From an uncultured bacterium (lineage in GTDB: Bacteria; Verrucomicrobiota; Kiritimatiellia; CAIKKV01; CALHGX01), in assembly GCA_938031185.1 (NCBI GenBank), contig CALHGX010000028.1, forward strand, positions 22,340 through 86,339: DNA of 64,000 nucleotides, read 5' to 3'. A model generated the notes under the pieces. The model was not told the DNA's origin. It made no database searches and saw nothing but the letters and a program-made list of their open reading frames with translations. Position numbers and translations under genes: made by a program. Shown here one piece after another: positions 45,001-52,641 of this stretch (within the stretch, counting starts at the first letter, position 1; every line of letters starts with the position of its first letter).

Positions 45001-45188
45001 GTTCCCGCCAGCAGATGCCCGTAATGGGGTAACCCCGTTGCGAACGGCGGGCCATCGTAGAAAACATACTCCTGAGCTCCTTGGCGCTGCTGGAGCGAAC
45101 GGGCGAAAATATTCTCCTTGTTCCAGTAGGCCAGCACGTCCTGTTCTGTCCCCGGAAAATTCACCCGTTTGTTCACTGGATCGAACAT
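42042..45188 (-). CDS. ileS: isoleucyl-tRNA synthetase, IleS2-like
   Basis: A 1048-residue class I synthetase. The HIGH motif is H-Y-G-H (residues 55-58, in G-L-P-H-Y-G-H-L) and the KMSKS motif is K-M-S-K-R-L-K-N-Y-P (about residue 590). This pair and the length match the eukaryote-like type 2 enzyme, known from other bacteria to be insensitive to mupirocin. Editing (CP1) and anticodon domains are present. The C-terminus has no zinc finger of the type 1 kind. The gene is convergent with the HtrA gene and is preceded by trpR. Confidence 0.95.
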   Translation of the reverse strand: MFDPVNKRVNFPGTEQDVLAYWNKENIFARSLQQRQGAQEYVFYDGPPFATGLPHYGHLLAGTIKDIVPRYHTMRGRFVDRRFGWDCHGLPVEYEVEQDLKIGGKRDIEKMGVDVFNERCRSIVLRYTREWRDIVTRMGRWVDFDRDYKTMDPAYMESIWWVFKSLWDKDLIYEGHRIVWYCPRCATPLSNFETNQGYEEVSDPAITVRFALKDEPNTYALAWTTTPWTLPSNMALAVRPDIIYTKVRDGDVFYWLAQDRLPAYYKGDAKGQVVETVKGQSLLGRQYEPLFPYYKGAAHAFRIISADFVSTEDGTGIVHIAPAFGEDDARVGQAEGLPAPCPVDEECRFTEEISDYAGRSVKEADPDLIRRLKKEGHLVHQGTIRHAYPHCWRCDTALISRAISAWYVRVERIRDRILSANAQTHWVPSHLRDGRFGKWLEQARDWNVSRNRYWGTPLPIWRSGDGRETVCIGSIRELEEWSGRRITDLHKHFLDQIELPSRQGGAPLRRVPEVLDCWFESGAMPYAQAHYPFENRERFEQHFPADFIAEGLDQTRGWFYTLMVLSTALFDRAAFRHVIVNGLVLAEDGRKMSKRLKNYPDPAHILDTYGADALRLYLINSPVVRAEDLRFSEAGVQEVMRQLLIPLWNAYSFFVTYANVDGWTPDRGTGRSSPNRLDRWIRSSLETLATEVVQAMEQYELQQAVRPFVRFIEDLTNWYIRRSRRRFWKSQDDEDKAFAYETLYHVLVELSKIAAPFIPFISEAIYRNLRAPTMPESVHLCDYPIGDPGRRDEALERQMQAVMTVVRLGRALRAAHDLKVRQPLRRISIASRDAARLRALQSLEDIVLDELNVKQAEFLDRESAFATVRIKANFARLGPRMGPLVKKIAALIGQLDADLAEALAGGEDITLTVDGQPVTLTPDDVLIEHVPRAGRVVAAEDGWVVALETTLTPELIREGLAREFVNKVQNMRKTADLEVTQRIRIRCRGDEAIREALRAHLEYVCAETLAQECLMDAPAAETEAEWDLNGHACAIQIEPLVSPASSGQ

Positions 45189-45219
45189 GTTTCGTGTTCC
45201 TCCGCCGAGCAGAGCGCTT

Positions 45220-45537
45220 TCAATGGCGCCGTTTTCCCATACGCCTTGCCGCCTGCCGCACGATTTCGCGAAAAGCCGGCGGACCCTCCTTCAACTCGTG
45301 CGATCCGCGCGTGATCTTGCAGAGACTTACGCCAAGTCTTTCCGCCACTGTTCGTTGCGGCAATCCCTGCTCCAAGAGACACACCAGCTCCCAGCGCAGC
45401 GCGATTCGCTCTCGTTCGGGTCCTGTTAGAAGCGCAAAAAGCACTTCATAAAGCGTTTTTTCATCACCGTGCTTGGCCAATACGGCAGCCAGCTCGCGCA
45501 GGACGAGGTCGGTTCGCTTTCGGTGTTTTGTGTTCAT
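45220..45537 (-). CDS. trpR: Trp repressor homologue
   Basis: A 105-residue helix-turn-helix protein of the TrpR family. L-L-T-G-P-E-R-E-R-I-A-L-R-W-E-L-V, then L-P-Q-R-T-V-A-E-R-L-G-V-S and C-K-I-T-R-G-S-H-E-L-K, match TrpR helices C-E (compare L-S-Q-R-E-L and I-T-R-G-S-N-S-L-K). TrpR binds tryptophan and represses trp genes; related YerC-type proteins do not. No trp gene lies in this window, and ileS begins 31 bases after its stop. The ATG at 45537 is preferred because the frame before it lacks family features. Confidence 0.82.
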   Translation of the reverse strand: MNTKHRKRTDLVLRELAAVLAKHGDEKTLYEVLFALLTGPERERIALRWELVCLLEQGLPQRTVAERLGVSLCKITRGSHELKEGPPAFREIVRQAARRMGKRRH

Positions 45538-45747
45538 GATCGCCCGCGGACCGTTTGAACAGTGCGTCACGATAAACCAACGGAGGGCAATAATCAACGT
45601 CTCGGGCGATCTTCGCTGCAGGCACGGAGGCGATCAATCCAGGTGAAAGAGCAACCCGGATCAAATCGTCCATAAAACTGTCGGGTCGGAGCTTATGGTC
45701 ACGGGGTGTCCCGGTCAGGAAGGCCTGTCTGTCATTTGGCCGCCGGG

Positions 45748-46272
45748 TTAGAATCGGAAGCCCAGGTAGCCGCCGTATTCGATGTCTTCAAACTCGAAGT
45801 TGTCCAGCCGGTTCCATGATTCGAACGGATAGAAGCCGTAGAGATCGATCGTCAAGCGGCCCGGCAACGGGATGCTCACGCCAAGCAGGAACTGCCAGTA
45901 AAGGTCCTGCCACTTGCTTTCCATGCCGTCCTTTCCTCTGGCGTACGGTTTGAGAATACCCACGCCCCCACGAACCATACGGTCCTTGAAAAGCAGATTG
46001 ATTTCCGGGGTGATCAGGTAATCAACCGTATTCGAATTGCCTGGATTTGGAGTGAAACCCGCCGCCAACTGCCAGAAAGCAGGATCTTCGTGATATTCAT
46101 AGGCAATGAGATAGGAGACATCGTTCTTTTCTGGGATGTACTCAGGAAATTCGGACCGCGTCTGATGCGCGCGAGCGCCGCCCAGAAGCAGGTGATCGGC
46201 GCGGCTGGCGGTGACAATCTGGGATAGCCAAACAACGACGAAAACACGGACCAGCATGGAGTTGGTTTTCAT
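45748..46272 (-). CDS. Small exported, outer-membrane-like protein
   Basis: A 174-residue protein with a signal peptide (M-K-T-N-S-M-L-V-R-V-F-V-V-V-W-L, cleavage near T-A-S-R-A-D-H). The mature part alternates aromatic and polar residues (V-S-Y-L-I-A-Y-E-Y, L-Y-W-Q-F-L-L-G-V, L-T-I-D-L-Y-G-F-Y-P-F) and ends G-Y-L-G-F-R-F. A C-terminal Phe is typical of beta-barrel outer-membrane proteins. No family is recognised. It is divergent from accD. Confidence 0.65.
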   Translation of the reverse strand: MKTNSMLVRVFVVVWLSQIVTASRADHLLLGGARAHQTRSEFPEYIPEKNDVSYLIAYEYHEDPAFWQLAAGFTPNPGNSNTVDYLITPEINLLFKDRMVRGGVGILKPYARGKDGMESKWQDLYWQFLLGVSIPLPGRLTIDLYGFYPFESWNRLDNFEFEDIEYGGYLGFRF

Positions 46273-46318
46273 AGGGCGGAATCTTACCCGAGCGGTTTTC
46301 GTGCGCAAGCTTTTTTTC

Positions 46319-46348
46319 TTGTTCTCGCAAGCCTGGCAATGGTATTGA
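46319..46348 (+). promoter_or_regulatory. Possible promoter of accD
   Basis: TTGTTC (46319-46324) and TATTGA (46343-46348) with an 18-base spacer lie 42 bases before the accD ATG. Both boxes are imperfect. Confidence 0.3.
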
Positions 46349-46390
46349 ATCCCTTTCAACTCTCATTTGGGGGTGTTGAGGGGACGCAAT

Positions 46391-47227
46391 ATGGGGTGGT
46401 TCACGAGAAAACGAAAAGACGCCGAGCAACCGGAAACCAAGGAAGAGGTTTTCATTCAGTGCCCCGCCTGCAAGGCCCACATCTACAAAGCCGAGTGGGA
46501 GAAGAACTTGGAGGTCTGCTCGCATTGCAATCATCACGAGCGCATGACCTGCTGGGAACGCATTGATCTATTGATTGACCGCGGCACGTTTCGTGAGATC
46601 AATCGCCGAGTCACGGCATCCGATCCACTCAAGTTTGCCGACGCCAAGGGCACATATGGCGAGAAGATCAAGGAGACACGGCAGAAAACCGGGCTCAACG
46701 AGTCTGTTGTGACCGGGCGCGGGCGGATCAACGGCATCCGGGTGGTGCTGGCCGTCATGGATTTCCGCTTTTTTGGCGGCAGTCTGGCCAGTGGCACGGG
46801 GGAAAAGATATACCAAGCGGCCGCCTATGCCCTGAAACACCGGCAACCTTTCATCATCGTCTGCGCTTCGGGGGGCGCCCGCATGCAGGAGGGCATTGTG
46901 TCCCTGATGCAAATGCCAAAGACCTGCGCGGCCATAGCCCGTTTGCAGCAGGCCCGAATCCCCTACTTTTCAATCATGACGGACCCTACCACAGGCGGCG
47001 TTTCGGCCAGCTACGCCATGGTGGGAGATATACACATTGCCGAACCGAAAGCTCTTATCGGTTTCGCGGGTCGACGCGTGATCGAGGAGACCATCAAACA
47101 GAAATTGCCGGACGATTTCCAGACGGCCGAATACTTGATGGAGCATGGGTTCGTGGACCTCATCGTGCCTCGCAAGGAGATGAAGGACACGCTGCACAAG
47201 CTGCTGAAATACTGTGTTGCCGCCTGA
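46391..47227 (+). CDS. accD: acetyl-CoA carboxylase carboxyltransferase beta subunit
   Basis: With AccA it moves the carboxyl group from biotin to acetyl-CoA. The 278-residue protein has the N-terminal zinc ribbon (Cys24, Cys27, Cys43, Cys46 in C-P-A-C and C-S-H-C) and the crotonase-like core with C-A-S-G-G-A-R-M-Q-E-G and D-P-T-T-G-G-V-S-A-S. The start M-G-W-F-T-R-K follows GAGGGG; eight in-frame codons upstream are less likely. accA follows 44 bases on. Confidence 0.96.
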   Translation: MGWFTRKRKDAEQPETKEEVFIQCPACKAHIYKAEWEKNLEVCSHCNHHERMTCWERIDLLIDRGTFREINRRVTASDPLKFADAKGTYGEKIKETRQKTGLNESVVTGRGRINGIRVVLAVMDFRFFGGSLASGTGEKIYQAAAYALKHRQPFIIVCASGGARMQEGIVSLMQMPKTCAAIARLQQARIPYFSIMTDPTTGGVSASYAMVGDIHIAEPKALIGFAGRRVIEETIKQKLPDDFQTAEYLMEHGFVDLIVPRKEMKDTLHKLLKYCVAA

Positions 47228-47271
47228 TTTTTTGGTGGGCGCCTTCATCCGAATGGCGCCGGGGAGGATTC

Positions 47272-48216
47272 ATGTATCTGGATTTCGAAAAGCCGATTGA
47301 GGACTTGGACGCCAAGATCGCCGAGCTGAAGGCCGCGTCCAGCGGTACCGGAGCAGGCCCCGACCCGCAAATAGAGAAGCTTGAACAGGAGCGCAGCCGC
47401 GTCCTGAAGGATCTCTATTCCAAGCTCACGCCATGGCAGACGGTCCAGGTGGCTCGGCATCCCGAGCGGCCCTTGTTACGGGATTTCATCGCCGGGCTTT
47501 GTTCAGAGTTTATCGAACTGCACGGTGATCGCCATTTCGCAGACGATCAGGGCATTATCGGGGGATTCGCAACGATCGAGTCACATCGCCTGATGCTGAT
47601 CGGCCACCAAAAAGGCCGCACCGTGGAGGAGAACCTGCGCTGCAATTTCGGAATGGCCCGTCCGGAGGGTTACCGTAAGGCATTGCGGCTCATGCGCTTG
47701 GCGGAGAAGTTTCGGCTTCCGGTGGTGACGTTCATAGACACGCCCGGCGCTTATCCCGGCGCGGATGCTGAAGAGCGTGGACAGGCCGAAGCCATTGCCC
47801 GAAACCTGCTCGAAATGGCCGCGTTGCGGACGCCGATTCTCGTCGTGGTGACTGGGGAGGGCGGCAGTGGCGGTGCGGTCGGGATCGGCATGGGGGACGT
47901 GATTTTGATGCTCTCGAACGCCGTGTATTCCGTCATATCTCCCGAGGGCTGCGCTTCCATCCTTTGGCGTGACGGCACCAAGGCACCCGAAGCGGCCAAT
48001 GCTCTCAAAATCACCGCCCGTTCCCTGCTGGATTTGAAGGTGATAGACGAAATCATTCCGGAACCGGCGGGCGGCGCCCATCGCGATCCTCAAGGCACCA
48101 TGGAGGCCGTGAAGAAGGCGCTGATGAAGCATCTGCGCCGCTTCCAGGGCCTTTCCTCCAAGAAACTGGCGGCCCGTCGGATGGAGAAATTCGCCGCGAT
48201 GGGGCGGTACCGCTGA
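47272..48216 (+). CDS. accA: acetyl-CoA carboxylase carboxyltransferase alpha subunit
   Basis: The partner of AccD, 314 residues, normal in length. It begins M-Y-L-D-F-E-K-P-I-E-D-L-D and has R-H-P-E-R-P-L-L-R-D-F-I, I-D-T-P-G-A-Y-P-G and G-E-G-G-S-G-G-A, the carboxyltransferase and oxyanion-hole segments. The accD-accA order with a third carboxylase gene directly after suggests one transcript. Confidence 0.96.
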   Translation: MYLDFEKPIEDLDAKIAELKAASSGTGAGPDPQIEKLEQERSRVLKDLYSKLTPWQTVQVARHPERPLLRDFIAGLCSEFIELHGDRHFADDQGIIGGFATIESHRLMLIGHQKGRTVEENLRCNFGMARPEGYRKALRLMRLAEKFRLPVVTFIDTPGAYPGADAEERGQAEAIARNLLEMAALRTPILVVVTGEGGSGGAVGIGMGDVILMLSNAVYSVISPEGCASILWRDGTKAPEAANALKITARSLLDLKVIDEIIPEPAGGAHRDPQGTMEAVKKALMKHLRRFQGLSSKKLAARRMEKFAAMGRYR

Positions 48217-48232
48217 ACCAAGGAGACCAACG

Positions 48233-50227
48233 ATGCCCAGAAAAACCACGCGAGTTAAGCCGGCCGAGAAAGCTTCATCTCCCCCTGCGCCGCGCATCCC
48301 GCTGCGTATCACGGATACGACGCTGCGCGACGCGCATCAGTCGCTGTGGGCGACCCGCATGCGGTCCGAGGATATCCTCAAGATCATAGACGTGATTGAC
48401 AACGTCGGGTTCTACTCCCTCGAGGTGTGGGGCGGGGCGACCTTCGATGTGGCCCTGCGATTCCTGCGCGAGGATCCGTGGGAGCGGCTGCGGTCGGCGA
48501 AGGCCAAGGCCAAGAAAACCCCGTTGCAGATGTTGCTCCGCGGGCAGAACATCCTTGGGTACAAAAATTACCCGGATGATGTGCTGGATCACTTTGTGGC
48601 GCTGGCCGTGACCAACGGCATAGACATCTTCCGCATTTTCGACGCGCTGAACGACACGCGCAACCTGGAATATGCCATCAAGGCGGTCAAACGCTACGGC
48701 GGCCATGCCCAGGGCACCATTTGCTACACCGTAAGCCCCGTGCACACGGTGGAGGAATTCGTGCGCATCGCCAAGGAGCAGATCGCCATGGGGATTGACT
48801 CCCTGTGCATCAAGGACATGGCGGGCATCCTCTCGCCTATTGCCGCCGAGCGGCTGGTGTCCGCCCTCGTCCGGGAGACGAAAATCCCCATTCAGCTTCA
48901 TTCCCACATGACCAGCGGGATGGCGGTCGCCAGTTATGTCGAGGGCGTGCGCGCCGGCGCGGGAGCGATTGACTGCGCCATTTCGCCCATGGCGGGGTTT
49001 TCGTCCCAGCCGCCCGTCGAAACGATGTTGGCGATCTTTGAGGAGACCACCTACAACGCCAGCCTGGACATGGAGGCCATCAAGGCCATGCGCAGGTATT
49101 TCCAGGAATTGGCGCCCAAGCGGCGGCTCAGCCACCATCAGCCTGACAACATCATTGACCCTGAAGTGCTGTTGCATCACATCCCGGGCGGCATGATTTC
49201 GAACCTGCGCTCCCAGTTGGCGCAGCAGGACGCGCTGGACAAGCTGGACGAGGTTTTCGAGGAGTTGCCGCGGGTTCGCGCCGACCTCGGGTATCCCCCG
49301 TTGGTGACGCCGACAAGCCAGTTGATCGGTATTCAGGCCGTCATGAACGTGCTGGCGGGCGAACGGTATGAAATGGTGTCCCAGGAAATCAAGGACTACG
49401 TCCGCGGTCTCTACGGGCGCCCCCCGGCTCCCATCAACCCGGAGGTTCGCCGCAAGATTCTGGGGGACGAGAAAGTCATCGAAACCCGCCCGGCGGATTC
49501 CCTGCCGCCCATGTTGCCCACCGCCACCCAGGGGGTGGACCCTGCCCTGATCAAGAGCGAAGAGGACATCCTCTCCTATTGCCTCTTCCCGGAACCGGCG
49601 CTGGAATACTTCAAGTGGCGCAGCCTTCCTCCGGAGAAACGGCCGCCTTCCCCGGCGGATGTCGAGCTGCAGAAAGAGCGAAAGAACGCCCAGTCCGAGG
49701 CGGCGGCCGCCACCAGCGCCCCGCGTCCGTTCCTGGCGCCGTCCGATTACGCTGCGCTGCACGAACTGGTGGGCAAGGTTCGAGAACTGAATCTGACGGA
49801 ATTGACCATTCGCCGGGATGACCTGGCGCTGGTCTTGCGAGCCGACGGCATGGCGACCCACAAGGAGACTTCATCCGCGGCAGCGCCGGTCAAACAGGGC
49901 ACTCCGGCTGCTCCGCCGCCGCCTGCGCCGGTCGCTCCAAAGACCGCGGAGGCGGACACGACAAAACCGGCGGCGCCTGAAATTTCCGGCCCCACCATCA
50001 ACGCGCCGCTCAGCGGAAACTTCTACCGCTCTTCCGGACCGGGCAAACCGCCCGTCGCCAAGGAGGGCGACACGCTGAAGGCCGATGACCCCGTCTGTAT
50101 TGTCGAGGCGATGAAGCTTTTCAACACCATCAAGGCGCCGTTCCCTTGTCGCATCGTGAAGTTTCTGGTCGAACACGGCCAGCCCGTGAAGAAGGACGCC
50201 CCGCTGGTGGTGGTGGAAAAGGTCTGA
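48233..50227 (+). CDS. Carboxyltransferase (OadA/PycB-like) fused to AccB-like biotin carrier
   Basis: A 664-residue protein. Residues ~22-460 form a pyruvate/oxaloacetate-type carboxyltransferase: D-T-T-L-R-D-A-H-Q-S, the metal site H-S-H-M-T-S-G-M-A and the active lysine in C-I-K-D-M-A-G. Residues ~505-540 (A-L-H-E-L-V-G-K-V-R-E-L-N-L-T-E-L) look like the N-terminal part of AccB, an Ala/Pro linker follows, and ~590-664 is a biotinyl domain with V-E-A-M-K-L-F-N-T, Lys628 carrying biotin. The domain resembles AccB (G-N-F-Y-R-S, E-H-G-Q-P-V) more than the usual OadA carrier. It follows accA by 16 bases. No separate accB is present in the window. Confidence 0.88.
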   Translation: MPRKTTRVKPAEKASSPPAPRIPLRITDTTLRDAHQSLWATRMRSEDILKIIDVIDNVGFYSLEVWGGATFDVALRFLREDPWERLRSAKAKAKKTPLQMLLRGQNILGYKNYPDDVLDHFVALAVTNGIDIFRIFDALNDTRNLEYAIKAVKRYGGHAQGTICYTVSPVHTVEEFVRIAKEQIAMGIDSLCIKDMAGILSPIAAERLVSALVRETKIPIQLHSHMTSGMAVASYVEGVRAGAGAIDCAISPMAGFSSQPPVETMLAIFEETTYNASLDMEAIKAMRRYFQELAPKRRLSHHQPDNIIDPEVLLHHIPGGMISNLRSQLAQQDALDKLDEVFEELPRVRADLGYPPLVTPTSQLIGIQAVMNVLAGERYEMVSQEIKDYVRGLYGRPPAPINPEVRRKILGDEKVIETRPADSLPPMLPTATQGVDPALIKSEEDILSYCLFPEPALEYFKWRSLPPEKRPPSPADVELQKERKNAQSEAAAATSAPRPFLAPSDYAALHELVGKVRELNLTELTIRRDDLALVLRADGMATHKETSSAAAPVKQGTPAAPPPPAPVAPKTAEADTTKPAAPEISGPTINAPLSGNFYRSSGPGKPPVAKEGDTLKADDPVCIVEAMKLFNTIKAPFPCRIVKFLVEHGQPVKKDAPLVVVEKV

Positions 50228-50321
50228 TCCGGGGCCGGCTCGGAGGAGACGGTTCGAACGGAAGCCCGGCCCGGCGTGGGTTGAGTCGGACGCCGGGCTT
50301 TGCAGCGGAGAAGGACGCGTT

Positions 50322-50810
50322 GTGACCGAAAGCCCATTCGAAATCGGCGGCGCGGTTCCAGACGCGGCGCGCATCGTGGAGGAAATCCAGCGCACCGTTG
50401 AGGCCAGGCGGCGGGCAGGCGCTTACGCCGATCCCCGTCTGATGCTGGCTGAACAGGCCAATCTCCTGCACCGTTCCCGGGACGCGAATTTTCTCGATCT
50501 CTACCTTGCCGGTCTCAAGGATGCGGTGTTTGTGGATATCAACGACTTCGATATTCGGGAGCGACGCCGTTATCTGGCGCCATGGCTGGTCAGATTAAAA
50601 AAGGGGCTCTGGAACCTGCTCAAGTTCTACACGTACCGTCTGTGGTCTCAGCAAAACGAAGTGAACGGCCTGCTGTTGACGGCTATCGAGGAAATGGACC
50701 GAACATATCGGGCGCGCATAGAGGCCCTTGAACGGCAGGTGGGGTTGCGAGAAGCGGCGTCCAGCGAGCCCCGAGATGCTGCGCCGCCGCCGCAAGCGTC
50801 AAACAGGTGA
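50322..50810 (+). CDS. Protein of unknown function in glycosyltransferase pair
   Basis: A 162-residue soluble protein. Its N-terminus (I-V-E-E-I-Q-R-T-V-E-A-R-R-R-A-G-A-Y) resembles the short helical lead seen on proteins in bacterial polysaccharide clusters. The middle is F-L-D-L-Y-L-A-G-L-K-D and W-L-V-R-L-K-K-G-L-W-N-L-L-K-F-Y, and the end is a probable coiled coil (E-E-M-D-R-T-Y-R-A-R-I-E-A-L-E-R-Q). Its stop overlaps the GTG of the glycosyltransferase, so the two are coupled. No catalytic motif is visible. Confidence 0.6.
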   Translation: MTESPFEIGGAVPDAARIVEEIQRTVEARRRAGAYADPRLMLAEQANLLHRSRDANFLDLYLAGLKDAVFVDINDFDIRERRRYLAPWLVRLKKGLWNLLKFYTYRLWSQQNEVNGLLLTAIEEMDRTYRARIEALERQVGLREAASSEPRDAAPPPQASNR

Positions 50811-52015
50811 ACGCCGCCCGACACGTTGTTTTTGTATGCCCCCGTTTTGCGGATGGCGCCACGCTGGGCGGCGCGGAAACGCTGCTTCGCGCCCAGGCCG
50901 AACGGGTCGCCCGCGCCGGATGGCGCGTGACCTTTCTGACCACGTGCGCCCGTAATCACGTCACTTGGCGCAATGAAGCGTCGCCGGGCCGGGAAAGGAT
51001 CGCCGGCATGACGGTGGTGCGGTTTCCGGTGGATGAAAAACGGGACGTCGCCGCATTCCTTCGCATGCAGGATCGTCTTTCGCGATTCCTGCGGTTGTCC
51101 GCCGGAGAAGAGCGGATGTGGCTGGCGAACGGCATCAACAGCACGGCGCTCTGCGAATATCTCCGCCGCGAGGGGGGGGCGGCGCACTGTATCGTGGTCG
51201 GCCCGTATCTGTTCGCTCTCACGGATGCCGTCAGCCGCGTTTTCCCCGAAAAAACCCTGCTGTTGCCCTGTTTGCATGACGAGCCTTTTGCCCGTCTGGC
51301 CTGTGTGCGGGCGTTGTTCGAGCGGGTGGCAGGGGTTCTGTTCAACTCGCGGCCGGAGCAGGAATTGGCCAAACGGCTGTTCGATATTCGACCGAACGCA
51401 TCCTGGGTTGTGGGTATGGGGCTGGAGGAGTTTGCGGCCGAGCCCGGCCGCTTCCGAAAGCGTACCGGCGTAAAGGGGCCTTTTGTGATGTATAGCGGCC
51501 GGCGGGAACCTCTCAAGGGAACGCCGTTGCTCGTCAACTATCTGGACTTGTTTGTTCGGCGAACCGGCCGTGAGATTCGCCTTGTGCTGACCGGAAGTGG
51601 GGCTGTGACCGTACCGCCCACCCTTGCTACTCGCGTGGTGGATCTCGGTTTTGTGAGTGAGGAGACGAAACACGACGCCATGGCTGCCGCGACGGTTTTT
51701 GCTCACCCCTCCTGGAATGAAAGCTTTGGCATCGTGCTGTTGGAATCCTGGCTCGCCCGAACGCCGGCGCTAGTGCATGCCGGATCGGACGTGCTGCGCC
51801 ACCATTGCCGGGTCAGCGGCGGCGGGCTGTGGTTCTCCTGCTACCCCGAATTCGAAGCGGAGCTGGAATTGCTGCTTGGAAACGAGCCGCTGCGACGCGC
51901 TATGGGCGCGGCCGGCCGGCGCTATGTGCAATCCGAATACGCGTGGGAAAAGGTCGAGGAGCGACTCTTCGCCGCGCTGGGAAGTCCGCCGAAGTCGGCC
52001 GGTCCTCCCGCTTGA
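50807..52015 (+). CDS. Glycosyltransferase family 4 protein
   Basis: A 402-residue GT-B enzyme. The N-terminal G-G-A-E-T-L-L-R-A-Q-A-E-R-V-A loop binds the donor-side phosphate region, and the C-terminal E-x7-E-like part reads W-N-E-S-F-G-I-V-L-L-E-S-W. The middle V-M-Y-S-G-R-R-E-P-L-K-G is the family's R-x4-K block. Donor and acceptor are unknown; surface polysaccharide or lipopolysaccharide work is likely. The GTG start overlaps the previous stop by 4 bases. Confidence 0.85.
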   Translation: MNAARHVVFVCPRFADGATLGGAETLLRAQAERVARAGWRVTFLTTCARNHVTWRNEASPGRERIAGMTVVRFPVDEKRDVAAFLRMQDRLSRFLRLSAGEERMWLANGINSTALCEYLRREGGAAHCIVVGPYLFALTDAVSRVFPEKTLLLPCLHDEPFARLACVRALFERVAGVLFNSRPEQELAKRLFDIRPNASWVVGMGLEEFAAEPGRFRKRTGVKGPFVMYSGRREPLKGTPLLVNYLDLFVRRTGREIRLVLTGSGAVTVPPTLATRVVDLGFVSEETKHDAMAAATVFAHPSWNESFGIVLLESWLARTPALVHAGSDVLRHHCRVSGGGLWFSCYPEFEAELELLLGNEPLRRAMGAAGRRYVQSEYAWEKVEERLFAALGSPPKSAGPPA

Positions 52016-52021
52016 CGGAGG

Positions 52022-52465
52022 CTAGCCTTCGCGCCGCTGGTCCGTCTCGGCCGCACTCTCGAGCACTCGCGCCATGCGCTGCAGGGCATGACGGATGGCG
52101 TCCATCTCGCGGTGCAGCATTTCAAGGCGCGCCGCGTTCTCCGAACGAATCTGCTCCAATTGATCCCTTCGCTGGCGCAATTCCCGCAGTTCTTCCTCCA
52201 GCTCGCGGACACGGTTTTGCGAAGCGGTAATGATCTGCCGCATATGGATGAGACGGATTTCCATCTGCTCGTTCGAGCTGTCAATGTCGAACAACTCCAT
52301 CCCCTCCGGAATGGGAACCTGTATCTTTTCCGCGCAATCCGGGCAGGTGATCGTCAGACCCGCCCCGCGGCAGTCAATTGCCAGATTCTTGCCGCAGTGC
52401 GGACAGTCGAAGACGATGTCTGATGCTCTGATCTCCGTTGTCTCGTTGACCGATTCTTCCGGCAT
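52022..52465 (-). CDS. Zinc-ribbon and coiled-coil protein
   Basis: A 147-residue protein. A zinc ribbon near the N-terminus (F-D-C-P-H-C-G-K-N-L ... I-T-C-P-D-C-A-E-K) is followed by a long coiled coil (I-T-A-S-Q-N-R-V-R-E-L-E-E-E-L-R-E-L and onward). The AAGGGGAG before the ATG at 52465 sets the start. The ribbon type is common in MJ0042-like proteins of delta-proteobacteria and PVC bacteria. No function is known to me. Its gene converges on the GT4 gene, 6 bases apart. Confidence 0.7.
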   Translation of the reverse strand: MPEESVNETTEIRASDIVFDCPHCGKNLAIDCRGAGLTITCPDCAEKIQVPIPEGMELFDIDSSNEQMEIRLIHMRQIITASQNRVRELEEELRELRQRRDQLEQIRSENAARLEMLHREMDAIRHALQRMARVLESAAETDQRREG

Positions 52466-52641
52466 GGACGTGCTCCCCTTTTCCAACACCAGTCTACGTC
52501 GCGCGCCGGGCTCTGTCCACAGGAAAGAGAACGGCTTTTGGTGTTGCAGAAGCCTGGGCTGTTGCCTTACAAGCAACGCGTTTTGTCGTGCTGGGGTGCG
52601 GTTGTCGCGTTGGCGTGGTTTCAGCAGGGGGAGACACAAGC

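Noticed and set aside
48275..49861. Long minus-strand ORF (528 codons) opposite the carboxyltransferase
   Set aside because: A GC-rich shadow; rich in H, R, G and Q with no domain, and opposite an unmistakable enzyme.
52561..52577. Inverted repeat GTTGC-N7-GCAAC upstream of the GH32 pair
   Set aside because: Only five base pairs; too short to claim as an operator without a second copy.
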